A stretch of DNA of 41,311 bases from contig NCRB01000031.1 in the NCBI GenBank assembly GCA_002894665.1, forward strand, positions 1 to 41,311, in the 5' to 3' direction. The notes below the pieces were generated by a model, which was not told the DNA's origin, made no database searches, and saw only the letters and a program-made list of their open reading frames with translations. This document shows, piece after piece, positions 1 to 8,575 of the stretch. Origin of the DNA: Salinivenus iranica (GTDB lineage Bacteria > Bacteroidota > Rhodothermia > Rhodothermales > Salinibacteraceae). The position numbers and the translations under genes were made by a program. How positions within the stretch are numbered: the stretch's first letter is position 1; each line of letters opens with the position of its first letter.

Positions 1-25
1 GGGTGGGGACGGGCGAGGGACGGCG

Positions 26-1558
26 CTACGCGTTCACGTAGTCGAGCCAGGCGCTGCCCTCCACGTAATCGTCGATCACGGAGGGGGTGCGTTCGCGGCG
101 GTACGAGGCGAGCAGCCCGTCGACCTTTTCCTGGAAGGCCTGCAGGCAGTTGGAGATGAGGTCGCTCCGGAAGCCGCGGTCGCCCAGCTCAATGACGAGC
201 TCCATCGTGACGACCCGGCCCAGGACTCGGCCCAGATCCACCAGCTTGCGCTGCGAGAGGGACTGGTCGACCTCGAAGTCGAGCGTGTCGGAGAAGTAGT
301 CCGCGGCACGGTGCGTCAGCTCGTGGTCTTCGAGGAAGGAGAGCAGGTTGCGCTCCTTCGTCGTGCGCATCGACTTGAGCACCGACTCCGAAATTTGCTG
401 GTAGAGGACATCGTTCGAGCCCTCGAAAATCTGGAATGGGCGACTGTCGACGACCGAGCGGCCCGCCACATGATCGAGGCGGTATCCCATGCCGCCCGTC
501 AGCTGCAGGAGCGACTGTGCGGCGTCCTGCATCAGGTCGGTCACCACCGTCTTCACGGCATTGGCCGAGAGGGCCTCGCCCGCCAGGTTGTTCGACGGGT
601 CGGCGTGCTCGCTGGTGTGGAGGCACATGGCCGAGCAGGCCGTAAAGGCCGCCTGGATGTCCGCGATGCGGCGCTGCACCTGGTCGTAGTTGATCAGGGC
701 CTGTCCGCCCACCGAGCGCTCCTTGCAGTGGGCGAGGGCCTCGTCGAGCAGGCGCTTCAGAAAGCCCATCCCCATGCCGGGAAATTCAATGCGGCTGCGG
801 TGTAGGGTGTCCAGCATCATTTTGATGCCGGTGCTCTCGGGCTGGAGGCGATGGGTCTCGGGCACCCGAATGTCGACGTGGTTCCGGCCGTACGGGATCA
901 TGTAGAGGCCGAGGTTTTCGTAGAACTCCTCCACCTCCACCATCTGTTCGGGCCGGTTCATGTCGGCCACGAAGAAGTCGATGTCACGGCCCAGGTCGCC
1001 GTTTTTGCCCTGGCGACGGGCCGTGATGAGCCAGAAATCGGCCCAGCCCGTGAGGCCGGCCCAGTGCTTCGTGCCTTGTACGTGGTAGTGGTCGTCCTCC
1101 TGCGTGTAGGAGGTTTTCATGTTCAGGGCATCGGTGCCGTAGTCGGGCTCGGTAATCATGAGCCCGCCCATGTTCTTGTCCTGCACGAACCGCTCGAAGA
1201 TTGGGGCCTTGATTTCCTCGTGGCCGTACTTTGAAAGCGGCTGGAGGAAGAGGGCGCCATTGATGCCCAGCGTGAGGGACAGGGCCAGGGACTCGTACGA
1301 GGCCGTGGCGAGGATGGCCTGGCACTCGTGCACGTGGCCGCCGCGCCCGCCATACTCCTCGGGGATGAAGACCGAGAGGGGGGTGAGCGACTGGATCTCC
1401 CGCATCATAAAGGGCGGGAGGCCTCGCTGCGTGCTCACCTGGTCAAAGTCCGCCCGCTTGTTGAACACCTTTCGGAGCTTTTTCCGGAACGACGCCCGGA
1501 AGGTGCTGAATTCGACCGACGAGCCGATGTCTTCGGAGAGGTATGAGGCAATGCTCAT
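26..1558 (-). CDS. acyl-CoA dehydrogenase family protein (long form)
   Basis: Predicted FAD-dependent alpha,beta-dehydrogenation of an acyl-CoA in beta-oxidation, cytoplasmic. The 510-residue product starts at MSIASYLSED. The reading frame stays open upstream to 1933, but that part looks like non-coding DNA because it runs through a perfect hairpin. Family features seen: an 'IPEEYGG' N-terminal helical domain motif, a central beta domain with 'MITEPDYGTDA', and 'IFEGSNDVLYQQ', in which Glu ~379 falls at the catalytic base position of the medium-chain enzyme (the YEGT motif). About 110 extra residues follow the catalytic domain, as in long ACADs of the VLCAD/ACAD9 type, so the substrate is probably a longer chain, but this is inference. 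No electron-transfer flavoprotein genes are nearby. The stop codon lies 26 bases from the window edge, so any downstream partner is unseen. Confidence 0.93.
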   Translation of the reverse strand: MSIASYLSEDIGSSVEFSTFRASFRKKLRKVFNKRADFDQVSTQRGLPPFMMREIQSLTPLSVFIPEEYGGRGGHVHECQAILATASYESLALSLTLGINGALFLQPLSKYGHEEIKAPIFERFVQDKNMGGLMITEPDYGTDALNMKTSYTQEDDHYHVQGTKHWAGLTGWADFWLITARRQGKNGDLGRDIDFFVADMNRPEQMVEVEEFYENLGLYMIPYGRNHVDIRVPETHRLQPESTGIKMMLDTLHRSRIEFPGMGMGFLKRLLDEALAHCKERSVGGQALINYDQVQRRIADIQAAFTACSAMCLHTSEHADPSNNLAGEALSANAVKTVVTDLMQDAAQSLLQLTGGMGYRLDHVAGRSVVDSRPFQIFEGSNDVLYQQISESVLKSMRTTKERNLLSFLEDHELTHRAADYFSDTLDFEVDQSLSQRKLVDLGRVLGRVVTMELVIELGDRGFRSDLISNCLQAFQEKVDGLLASYRRERTPSVIDDYVEGSAWLDYVNA

Positions 1559-1930
1559 GGGACAGCGGAACTTTCGAGACGACAGAACCGGGCCGGTGTG
1601 GAATGTGCCCGTCAGAGTACACGCGTCCAACAGTGCTTGGACGAAAAAGATCGTTTGCAGGCGCCTCATCTGCAAACGAAACTGAAACGAATGAGGGAAT
1701 CCGCGTCCCAAACACAGAATGGGCCGCCGGCGACCGGTGCGTCCCGGTCGCCGGCGGCCCACGGTGTAGAGTGCAGGATCGACGTACAGTGTGCCGAGGA
1801 TCCCCGCCGGCGCTCCCTTCGCCGCTCCCCGCCCGGGACTGAACTGGAGTCCAAGCGACGGGGCGGGAGAGCAGTGCCTGTGAAGTAGGGTGGGAGCGCG
1901 TATAGTCCGTTCAGTTGTGGTGTCAATGCA
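1559..1930. other. non-coding spacer between the acyl-CoA dehydrogenase and the intron
   Basis: About 370 bases with no credible gene. It contains a perfect 17-bp hairpin (described separately) and a small inverted repeat near 1843-1856. It should hold the promoter of the acyl-CoA dehydrogenase and the sequence that originally lay downstream of ssb before the intron arrived. Confidence 0.6.
1720..1761 (-). terminator. perfect 17-bp hairpin, likely the original ssb terminator
   Basis: The arms at 1720-1736 and 1745-1761 are exact reverse complements around an 8-base loop. Read on the reverse strand the stem is followed by TTCTGTGTTTG, a broken T tract. It lies downstream of ssb in ssb's orientation, but the group II intron now separates the two by about 2.5 kb. 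Confidence 0.6.
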
Positions 1931-1982
1931 CAATCACCGGATTTCCTCTAATTTCGAGGCCGTTTCTCCCAGCCCTCTTCCC

Positions 1983-2017
1983 AAACCGGGCGTACAGATT
2001 TCTCCGTACCTCGGCTC
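1983..2017 (-). ncRNA. group II intron domain V
   Basis: On the reverse strand a 35-nt hairpin begins GAGCCG and ends CGGUUU. The lower helix has 6 pairs and contains the AGC catalytic triad. The upper helix GUACGGA/UCUGUAC has 7 pairs and is capped by a GAAA tetraloop, with an internal bulge between the two helices. This is the catalytic core hairpin of group II introns. A further imperfect hairpin just downstream (about 1945-1980) is a reasonable domain VI. Confidence 0.9.
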
Positions 2018-2029
2018 TCTGCAAGACGG

Positions 2030-3667
2030 TCATACGGCGAGTGTCCGTTTTGACTCAACCTCCTGGTGGCAACCCACACACAGGCTCACCAGATTTTCCA
2101 GGCTGTTGGCCTTCTCTGGGTTCTCATATCCTGCGTATGGTCTGTGGTGGTGGACCTCGGCTATCTCCCTGTTCAGGTCCTTGCCGCACTTCTGGCAAGT
2201 CCACTCATCCCTGTTCAGGGCTTTCCATCGTTGATCCATCCAACCTGTTCTTTCTTCCTGGAAAGCCAACCAAGTGGCCTCCTCTGGAAGTATGTCCTCT
2301 GTTGATCTATCACCATCCAGGTACGGGTGCGGTTTGTCCGTTCGCGGCTCCATGTATCGCGTGGACATATCCGCTATGTAGGCCAACTCTTTCCCCTCAA
2401 CCTTCAGGGGATCAGTATGCTCCAGGATATTCTCCACAAGGTACTTCCGTGAGCATTCGTGCTTCCCCGCCAGCCAGTGGGTCAACCTGTGCCAAGCGAA
2501 GGACTGCACTTCTGGTAGTACCTTTGCGGCGTCTTCCGCATACTTGTAGTAGTTCGCCCATCCTCTGAGGACGTAGTTAAGAGCCATGACTTTTGCCCTT
2601 GAGGACACTTGATTGTCCCCATCAGTCACTGCCTTGATCTTGTCCCTCACGTCCTTTTTGGCCTCCTTGGGTACGTGCTTCCTCACTCCCCCTGTCTCTT
2701 TATCTCGTTCCAGATAGAAGCCGAGGAAGTGGAAGCCGTCATTTGCGTGGACAATCTCCGTCTTTTTCTCGGAGAGGGTGAGGTGGAGTTCTTCTTCCAC
2801 GAAGTCCTCCAGCCTCCCGAGCATCTTCTCCGCACGGTCCTTTGTCCCACTTGTTTGGAGCAGGAAGTCATCGGCGTATCTGGCGTAATGCCAAGCACCT
2901 TTACCGTGCGCTCTGCGCAGGTCATGTTCTCTGCGTGTTAGCTCTGTCCACTTCTTGACCCATTGGTCCAGTTCATTCAGATATATGTTCGCCAATACTG
3001 GGGAGACGATTCCTCCCTGTGGCGTCCCTATTGCAGACTTATGGAACTCTCCTTCTTCCATGACACCTGCCTTCAGGAATTTCCAGACCAAGGACAGGAG
3101 TTTCTCGTCCGTGATCCGGTTCTTCATGATCTGGATTAGGCGTCGGTGATCCACGTTGTCAAAGAACCCTTTGATGTCCGCATCAATCACCCACATCATG
3201 TTCGACTGCACCACCTTCCCCTGCACAAGTCTCACAGCGTCCAGGGTGCAGCGATTGGGTCTAAACCCAAAGGAGCGGTCACTAAAGACCGATTCATAGA
3301 TCGATTCGAGGACCATCCTGAGCGCCTCCTGCACAATCCTATCACGAATGGTCGGGATTCCCAGAGGGCGTTCCCTGCCATCCCCTTTCGGAATATACGT
3401 TCGGCGCACAGGCTCAGGGGTATAGGACTCCGATTTTAGACTTTGCCGGAGGTCATTCAGGTTCTCACCCAGATTCTCCTCAAAGTCTTCCATCTCTTGT
3501 CCATCTACCCCTGGTGTGTTTGCACCTGAGTTGGACTTCACTTCGCCGTATGCCCGACGCAGGAAGTCTTCGTCATAAACCAGGTTGTACACGTCGTTGG
3601 TACGGAACTCTGGGTCCTTAGCCCAGGTCGCCAACTTCGATTGCATTTCGTCTACATCCATCGGCAT
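2030..3667 (-). CDS. ltrA: group II intron reverse transcriptase/maturase with HNH endonuclease
   Basis: A 545-residue intron-encoded protein that helps splice the intron RNA and copies it into DNA at new sites. Domains in order: RT fingers/palm with the catalytic YADDF at about 264-268, the maturase (X/thumb) region containing GWANYYKYA, and a C-terminal HNH endonuclease with CQKCGKD, EVHHHRP and NLVSLCVGCH, where two Cys pairs would bind zinc. All expected domains are present and the frame is unbroken, so the element may still be mobile. An HNH domain argues against class IIC, whose proteins lack it, and fits a chloroplast-like or bacterial B-type intron; the exact class is inference. The start is ATG at 3667; a second Met two codons later is possible. 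Confidence 0.95.
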   Translation of the reverse strand: MPMDVDEMQSKLATWAKDPEFRTNDVYNLVYDEDFLRRAYGEVKSNSGANTPGVDGQEMEDFEENLGENLNDLRQSLKSESYTPEPVRRTYIPKGDGRERPLGIPTIRDRIVQEALRMVLESIYESVFSDRSFGFRPNRCTLDAVRLVQGKVVQSNMMWVIDADIKGFFDNVDHRRLIQIMKNRITDEKLLSLVWKFLKAGVMEEGEFHKSAIGTPQGGIVSPVLANIYLNELDQWVKKWTELTRREHDLRRAHGKGAWHYARYADDFLLQTSGTKDRAEKMLGRLEDFVEEELHLTLSEKKTEIVHANDGFHFLGFYLERDKETGGVRKHVPKEAKKDVRDKIKAVTDGDNQVSSRAKVMALNYVLRGWANYYKYAEDAAKVLPEVQSFAWHRLTHWLAGKHECSRKYLVENILEHTDPLKVEGKELAYIADMSTRYMEPRTDKPHPYLDGDRSTEDILPEEATWLAFQEERTGWMDQRWKALNRDEWTCQKCGKDLNREIAEVHHHRPYAGYENPEKANSLENLVSLCVGCHQEVESKRTLAV

Positions 3668-4415
3668 TCACCGCTGGGTGATTTCGACTACGTCTGCGTT
3701 ATTGAAGTTATCGTCTTGCTACCTGTCTTCGTCATGGTCGACCATTTCAGGCCGCTCAGACTACTATACAGACTCCGCCCCATCATCGAAGCATCGGTCG
3801 ATCTGGGTACCTTAACATCTTCCATGATGGTTCCCGCTTTTAATGGCTCGTTGGTCTTCCTTCAACGTAGGTGCCGCATATCCCTTTGCCCCTTGTACCC
3901 TCGCTCTGAGGGCTGTCCCGAGTCCACCTCGTAAGCAGGATGGGAGGTGATTCCTGTCATTTTAGTCCAGGTCTACCGCCACGTCATTCTAGGCCGTCGC
4001 GGATCTCGGGCTCACCAACGATGCAGTTCCCAATTGGGCCTTCGCCCACTCCAGCCATTGACAGTCTCCGGTTGGTGCCGGTGTCTGTTTCCTTGGAAGC
4101 TCCAGGTCCCGAAGCTATCTGTCTTCATTCCGTTATGCCTTCCTGGGAAATATCCCCCTGCATCGCTTCTTTGTTTTCCTCTTGTAGGTAGCGTTGGTGA
4201 GGGAGAACTTTATCCGATGGAGCATAAAGCGGTTTGTCGGACTCTCACCTTGTTGAAGCATCGCCAAGGGAAGCTCCTTAGACCCTGCTACCTGGGTCCG
4301 TCTCCCCCTTCCTGGGACAGATTTCTCACCAACGCAGCCCATACTCCGCTGGCTTCGTCCCGTAGGGCGATCCAGGCCGTCCTGTCGGCCCGGTGTATTC
4401 GTTGTAACATCATGC

Positions 4416-4436
4416 GAGCCATTAATTTAGCGGCTC
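4416..4436 (-). repeat. short inverted repeat just after the ssb stop codon
   Basis: GAGCC (4416-4420) and GGCTC (4432-4436) flank an AT-rich loop immediately after the ssb stop. No T tract follows, so it is a weak terminator candidate. It may mark the 5' exon side of the intron insertion. Confidence 0.35.
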
Positions 4437-4982
4437 TCAGAACGGAAGCTCGTCGTCGGGCTCAAACGTTTCCTCATCGCCGGAGCCGCCGCCGGACGCG
4501 CCGCCGCCGGATTGGCCGCCGCCGGATTGGCCGCCGCCGGACGGGCCGCCCCCGGACTGCGAGGCGGGCTGCTGCTGGGGCGGGCGCTGGTCGAAGTTGT
4601 CGCTCTCCTGCGCCTGGTTGAAGTCGCCATCCATGCCGCCCCCCTGCCGATTGCTGTCGAGGAAGGTCATGTCGCGCGCCTTCACCTCCGTGGTGTACCG
4701 CGTGTTGCCGTCGCGGTCCTCCCAGGAGCGGGTCTGCAGCGATCCCTCAAAGTAGACCTGCGACCCCTTCGAGAGGTACTCGTTGCAGACCTCGCCGAGC
4801 CGGCCCCAGGCGACCACGTTGTGCCACTCGGTGTCCTGGACCTCCTCCCCGTCCCGGTTGGTGTAGGTGTTGGTGGTCGCCAGCCGCATGTTGCAGACGG
4901 CCGTGCCGCTTCCGGTGTACCGAAGTTCGGGGTCCTGCCCCAAATTGCCAATGAGAATAACCTTGTTGACTCCACGTGCCAT
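4437..4982 (-). CDS. ssb: single-stranded DNA-binding protein
   Basis: Coats single-stranded DNA in replication, repair and recombination, and recruits partners through its acidic tip. The product has 181 residues from [15 protein letters not shown], the canonical SSB start; the frame extends upstream to 5033 but those codons do not resemble SSB. The OB fold covers roughly residues 1-110 (motifs [19 protein letters not shown], and a [10 protein letters not shown]-type strand). A Gly/Ser/Gln-rich linker of repeated SGGGQ units follows, then the acidic tail ending DDELPF, which matches the conserved C-terminal tip. Downstream in its own orientation lies the group II intron. No SD sequence is obvious, as is common in Bacteroidota. 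Confidence 0.97.
   Translation of the reverse strand: MARGVNKVILIGNLGQDPELRYTGSGTAVCNMRLATTNTYTNRDGEEVQDTEWHNVVAWGRLGEVCNEYLSKGSQVYFEGSLQTRSWEDRDGNTRYTTEVKARDMTFLDSNRQGGGMDGDFNQAQESDNFDQRPPQQQPASQSGGGPSGGGQSGGGQSGGGASGGGSGDEETFEPDDELPF
4486..4560 (-). repeat. 15-bp tandem repeat in the ssb linker
   Basis: Five consecutive 15-bp units, two of them (4501-4515 and 4516-4530) identical, encode repeated SGGGQ-like pentapeptides in the SSB linker. Slippage here would change linker length in whole pentapeptides without touching the OB fold or the tip. Confidence 0.8.
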
Positions 4983-5479
4983 GGGTCGAAAGAGCGTGCT
5001 GTTCGAAGAGTGACGAGGTCCGACGCCCCGCATGCGGTTCGTATACGCCCCGCGCCCCAGGAGTGTCCCCGGACGACGGCACGGAGGGAAGAACGGGAGA
5101 GGACGGAAGAAGCAGAGTGTATTCGTATAGACAGGTGCCCGACGAGATCATAACGTTCGGGAGCGTGCTCGTCGGGGGGCCGGCTTCCCGACGAGCGGCC
5201 CGGGGAGACGGCACAGTTGGCCAAAAGAAGAAGCCGGGCAGGCACGCTCACCCAGAGACGCGCCTGCCCGGCCTGTACGGAGGCCCCCGGACGCTACAGA
5301 GATCCGAGGGAACGATGCTGAACCGCCCGAGAGCGAGACAACATCGCATAAACACAGACGGCAACCTACGTGCCAGGCGGTGGACGGGCGTCTGAGACGA
5401 CCGTATTCGGGGCCAGGGGGGCCGAGGGCGTGCGCTCTGCCACACAGCTTGTCCGCGCGACTGGACAAGGAGAGGGCGG
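4983..5479. other. intergenic region between ssb and the hydrolase
   Basis: About 500 bases with no supported gene. It holds the hydrolase terminator at 5233-5272 and, nearer ssb, its presumed promoter and leader. No promoter box is clear enough to call. Confidence 0.5.
5233..5272 (-). terminator. intrinsic terminator of the hydrolase gene
   Basis: A perfect 11-bp inverted repeat, GCCGGGCAGGC (5233-5243) and GCCTGCCCGGC (5262-5272). On the reverse strand it is followed by TTCTTCTTTTGG. It lies about 200 bases past the hydrolase stop codon. Confidence 0.75.
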
Positions 5480-6295
5480 TCAGGGCTGGGAGGCCGACGG
5501 CGCGTGTGTCGTCGCGGCCAGCTCGCCGAGGAAGTCGAGCGTCAGCTGGTTGAACTGTTCCGGATGCTCGATCATCGGGGCGTGGCCACACTTGTCGATA
5601 AAGTGGAGCCGCGCCTCGGGAATGCGGTCGCGGAACTCTTCGGCGACCTCCGGCGGGGTAATCACGTCGTCCTGGCCCCAGATGAGCAGCGTCGGCATGT
5701 GGAGTTGCGACAGCTCCTCGGCGACGGTCTCATCGTCGGCCGAGCGGGCGATTTGCAGGAGCCGAAGGGCGCGGGGCCGATCGTTGACGATCTCGAACAT
5801 TTCGTTCACCAGCTCCTCCGTGGCGTGGGCCGGATCGTAGAACGTCATCTCGGTGCGCTCCTTGATGAACTCGCGATCCTGCCGCTTGAAAAAGGTGGTG
5901 CCCATCGTTGCCTCGTAGATGCCGGAGGAGCCCGAGAGGACGAGCGCCTCCACCCGATCGGTGTGGTCGAGGGCGAAGAGGAGGGCGATGTGTCCCCCCA
6001 GCGAGTTGCCCACGAGGATGCTGGGGCCGAGCTCCAGGGCGTCCACGAAGCGGGCGACGTGCTCCGTGAGGCGGGGCACGCCTGTTTCGGAGAGGGGGAA
6101 ATCGTAGACCGGGAGGATGGGGGCGAGCACCCGGTAGCCGTTTTCCGAAAGGGTATGGATGGTATCGACCCAGTTGCTCAGGTCGCCGAGCATGCCGTGC
6201 AGGAGTACAATCGGGGGGGCCGGCGAGTCGGCCGGGCCTTCGTCGTTATACCGAAAGTCTCCCGTTTCGTGGACGGGAAAGGGGGTGTCGTGCAT
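5480..6295 (-). CDS. alpha/beta-fold hydrolase (MhpC-like)
   Basis: A soluble serine hydrolase of 271 residues; the substrate is unknown. The catalytic apparatus is complete: an HGMLG oxyanion motif near residue 34, nucleophile Ser98 in GNSLGGH, acid Asp ~209 in WGQDDVITP, and His238 in CGHAPMIEHP. The C-terminal Glu/His-Pro pattern 'EHPEQFN' is typical of the MhpC/BioH/haloperoxidase branch. There is no signal peptide. It stands alone, divergent from the YtxH-like gene and ending at its own terminator. Possible roles are an esterase, a lipase or a C-C bond hydrolase; sequence alone does not decide between them. Confidence 0.9.
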   Translation of the reverse strand: MHDTPFPVHETGDFRYNDEGPADSPAPPIVLLHGMLGDLSNWVDTIHTLSENGYRVLAPILPVYDFPLSETGVPRLTEHVARFVDALELGPSILVGNSLGGHIALLFALDHTDRVEALVLSGSSGIYEATMGTTFFKRQDREFIKERTEMTFYDPAHATEELVNEMFEIVNDRPRALRLLQIARSADDETVAEELSQLHMPTLLIWGQDDVITPPEVAEEFRDRIPEARLHFIDKCGHAPMIEHPEQFNQLTLDFLGELAATTHAPSASQP

Positions 6296-6623
6296 GAGCG
6301 AGGGAGCTCGTCAGCGGGGCGGGCGAGGACCCTCCGAAGGACAGTGGTGAACATGCCGGATTCGGAAAGGCCGCGAAGATTTCGTATTCGCCTGTTGCAA
6401 GAAACGTACGAGGTCGATAACATTCAAAGCAAAATGGCTCGGGTTGTTTGCGGCGCCGTCCCGCACGATCGGGGGAGAGGCCTCTTCGGGCAGAAAACGG
6501 CCTCCTTCTGCCGCCCGTCCTGTGCCGTCGGGCGGACGTGGCGGCGAGAAACTGGACTTCGCGCACCCGGTACACTTTCGAGTACGCCGTACGGGCTTCT
6601 TTCGTCCAAGGACCACGCTGCTC
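6296..6623. other. divergent intergenic region upstream of the hydrolase and YtxH-like genes
   Basis: About 330 bases between divergent starts, with no gene. It should hold both promoters. One reverse-strand Bacteroidota-type candidate is listed separately. Confidence 0.5.
6401..6427 (-). promoter_or_regulatory. possible Bacteroidota-type promoter for the hydrolase
   Basis: On the reverse strand TTG (6427-6425) is followed after 16 bases by TACGTTTC (6408-6401), one mismatch from the TAnnTTTG element of Bacteroidota sigma factors. It lies about 105 bases before the hydrolase start. This is a pattern match only. Confidence 0.3.
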
Positions 6624-6962
6624 ATGGAGAAGAACACACGAAATCGCACCACACGGGTCGGCATCTGGAGCGCGCTTGCGGGGGGCGCCCTCGGATTTGC
6701 GCTCGGAATGCTCTTTGCCCCGAAGCGAGGACCGGATGCCCGGCGACGCCTTACGTACCAGGTGGAGCACCTTGCGGCACAGGCGGGCGACACGCTCCGC
6801 AACCTCCTTCGCCGCCGCCTGAGCGAAGGCCCGCACCGCACGGGAGACGAACTCGTGGCCGATGCCGAGGCCCGTGCCGATCACATCCGAAGCGACATCG
6901 ACGCCCTGCTCGAAGAGCTTCGTCGCCAGCGCGAAGCCGACTCGTCGGACGAGGAGGGTTAA
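6624..6962 (+). CDS. YtxH-domain membrane-associated protein
   Basis: A 112-residue protein. After a short basic N-terminus, residues ~12-30 form a Gly/Ala-rich hydrophobic segment (WSALAGGALGFALGML) followed at once by FAPKRG, the signature of YtxH/gas-vesicle-accessory-like small proteins. The rest is a charged helix rich in Arg, Glu and Ala, probably amphipathic or coiled. The frame extends upstream, but MEKNTRN is the start that puts the hydrophobic segment in the right place. The role is unknown; family members are linked to general stress. The gene precedes yaaA and udk on the same strand with an 80-base gap. Confidence 0.75.
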   Translation: MEKNTRNRTTRVGIWSALAGGALGFALGMLFAPKRGPDARRRLTYQVEHLAAQAGDTLRNLLRRRLSEGPHRTGDELVADAEARADHIRSDIDALLEELRRQREADSSDEEG

Positions 6963-7042
6963 GTTCTGCCTCTATCGGCCCGCCCGACGTTCGTGGGGCC
7001 CCGCGCCGTTCTTCTCGCATCTGTTGATCGATCCCCTCCTAC

Positions 7043-7867
7043 ATGCCAAACCTGACTGTCCTTCTGGCTCCCGCCGATCGAAAGCAACCCGGCGGCAATC
7101 CGTTTGCGCCCGACATGTTCGACTACCGGACCTCGGGCACGTTCAACTACTTTGATGATCTCAACCCCGAGCGTCGCACCCTGATCGACACGTTGCAGGA
7201 CGTGGTCGAAGAGGAGGACGACGAGACCCTTGCGGACATCTTTGGGCTGGAGGGGTACGAACTCGAAGAAGCCGTTCGGGTCAACTCGGAAATCTACGAC
7301 GCGCCCCTCATGTCGGCCCTCGACCGGTTCAGCCCCGGCGTGATGTACGCCGCCATGGACTTTGCCAATCTGCCCACCGGGGCCCAGCGCCGCCTGCTCG
7401 AAAATGGGGTCATCCTGTCCGGGCTCTTTGGCCTCCTGCGCCCCGACGACCTCATCCCGAATTACCAGCTCGGCATGGAGGCCCACCTGCCGGACGTTGG
7501 GTCCGTGGCCGACTACTGGCGGCCCATCATTAGCCCGCTTCTCAACGACAGCCTGGAGGGACGATGGGTGTGGGACCTGATGCCCGAGGACCATCATACG
7601 GCCTGGACCGACGAGCACACCTATGAGGCGCGGGTGCAGGTCCGCTTTATGGAAGAAAAGGACGGGGAGCGCGTGCCCGTGACCGGCGAAGAGCTCGAGG
7701 TGCAGCGCGGCCAGTTCGTGAATTACGTCGTTCAGGAGACGGCCGAGGACCTCGAAGAGCTGCACGAGTGGGAGGAGCACCCCGACGACTTTGTGTTCGA
7801 CGAGGACGCGTCGACCTACGACGAGGAAACCAAGACCTGGACGATCGAAATGGTGCAACACGAATAA
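7043..7867 (+). CDS. yaaA: peroxide stress protein YaaA (DUF328 family)
   Basis: A cytoplasmic protein whose E. coli relative limits intracellular iron and DNA damage during peroxide stress. The 274-residue product shows the family pattern: an N-terminal 'LLAPADRKQPGG', 'MYAAMDFANLP' in the middle, and the diagnostic ILSGLFGLLRPDDLIPNYQLGM followed by a YWRPIISPLLND-type segment. The C-terminal half is very acidic (EELHEWEEHPDDF), in keeping with a halophilic proteome. It lies between the YtxH-like gene and udk (54-base gap), and co-transcription is plausible. The ATG at 7043 gives a full-length protein. Confidence 0.9.
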   Translation: MPNLTVLLAPADRKQPGGNPFAPDMFDYRTSGTFNYFDDLNPERRTLIDTLQDVVEEEDDETLADIFGLEGYELEEAVRVNSEIYDAPLMSALDRFSPGVMYAAMDFANLPTGAQRRLLENGVILSGLFGLLRPDDLIPNYQLGMEAHLPDVGSVADYWRPIISPLLNDSLEGRWVWDLMPEDHHTAWTDEHTYEARVQVRFMEEKDGERVPVTGEELEVQRGQFVNYVVQETAEDLEELHEWEEHPDDFVFDEDASTYDEETKTWTIEMVQHE

Positions 7868-7921
7868 GCGAGGCGTCTCCTCCTCGCTGTCTCTGCTTCC
7901 TGCGCTTCCTCCGTTCTTCCT

Positions 7922-8575
7922 ATGTCCTCAGGCAAGCCGGTGGTCATCGGCATCGCGGGTGGGTCGGGCTCCGGAAAAACGACGGTCCTCCGTCGCATTA
8001 TCCGTACCTTTGGGGCGGATCCCATTGCCATCCTCGATCACGACGCCTACTACCGCGACCTCTCGCACCTCTCGCCGGAACGACGGGCGCAGTTCAACTT
8101 CGACCATCCGGACGCGCTGGAAACGGACCTGATGCGCGATCACCTCGACTGTCTCGTTGAGGGAGAGCCGATCGAAAAGCCGGTCTACGACTTTACGACC
8201 CATACGCGCCGAGAAAAAACCGAGACCGTGGAGCCCCGGCCCGTCATTCTGATCGAGGGCATTCTGGTGCTCGCCGAGCCGGCCCTGCGGGAGCAGATGG
8301 ACATCAAAATCTATGTGGACGCGCCGGACGACATTCGGCTCATGCGACGCATCCGGCGGGACATGGAGGAGCGCGACCGGTCGATCGAGGGCATCCTGCG
8401 GCAGTACGAGCGGACGGTGCGTCCGATGCACCTGGAGTTCGTGGAGCCGTCGAAGCGGGAGGCCGACATTATCATTCCACGGGGCGGGCACAATCACGTG
8501 GCCATCCAGATGCTCATGTCGCGCATTCAGGACCTGCTGCCCGGCGTGGACGAAGTGAAGGTGGAGGTGCCCTAA
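7922..8575 (+). CDS. udk: uridine kinase
   Basis: Phosphorylates uridine (and cytidine) to the monophosphate in pyrimidine salvage. The 217-residue product is full length. It has the P-loop GGSGSGKTT at residues 13-21, the 'DHDAYYRD' base/substrate segment that follows it, 'NFDHPDALE', '[10 protein letters not shown]' and the 'ILIEGILVL' strand, all typical of uridine kinases. The lid region carries '[12 protein letters not shown]'. The stop codon overlaps the stop of the opposite-strand coaX by 4 bases. The NupC-type nucleoside carrier elsewhere in the window could supply its substrate. Confidence 0.96.
   Translation: MSSGKPVVIGIAGGSGSGKTTVLRRIIRTFGADPIAILDHDAYYRDLSHLSPERRAQFNFDHPDALETDLMRDHLDCLVEGEPIEKPVYDFTTHTRREKTETVEPRPVILIEGILVLAEPALREQMDIKIYVDAPDDIRLMRRIRRDMEERDRSIEGILRQYERTVRPMHLEFVEPSKREADIIIPRGGHNHVAIQMLMSRIQDLLPGVDEVKVEVP

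Larger units (their letters stand above)
1935..4415 (-). mobile_element. group II intron (boundaries approximate)
   Basis: A self-splicing retroelement read on the reverse strand: about 700 bases of structured RNA (domains I-III), an RT/maturase ORF, then domain V and a domain VI-like hairpin. GC content is visibly lower than in the flanking genes, which suggests recent arrival. In the 5' part, GCGTTGGTGAG (near 4330) is perfectly complementary to CTCACCAACGC (near 4190), giving an 11-bp long-range stem of the domain I kind. Domain V is diagnostic (separate entry). The usual 5' GUGYG could not be placed, so the left boundary is uncertain within about 100 bases. The right boundary is near 1935-1950. 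The intron lies between the ssb stop codon and a terminator hairpin, so it interrupts no gene. Confidence 0.85.

Noticed and set aside
1559-1933. N-terminal extension of the acyl-CoA dehydrogenase to 635 residues
   Set aside because: The extra 125 codons cross a perfect 17-bp hairpin and have no family similarity. The ATG at 1558 gives a normal start.
7868-7921. pyrimidine-rich run with CTTCCT-like words before udk, as a fourth heptamer array
   Set aside because: The word spacing is irregular and there is no reverse-complement arm, so it does not share the layout.
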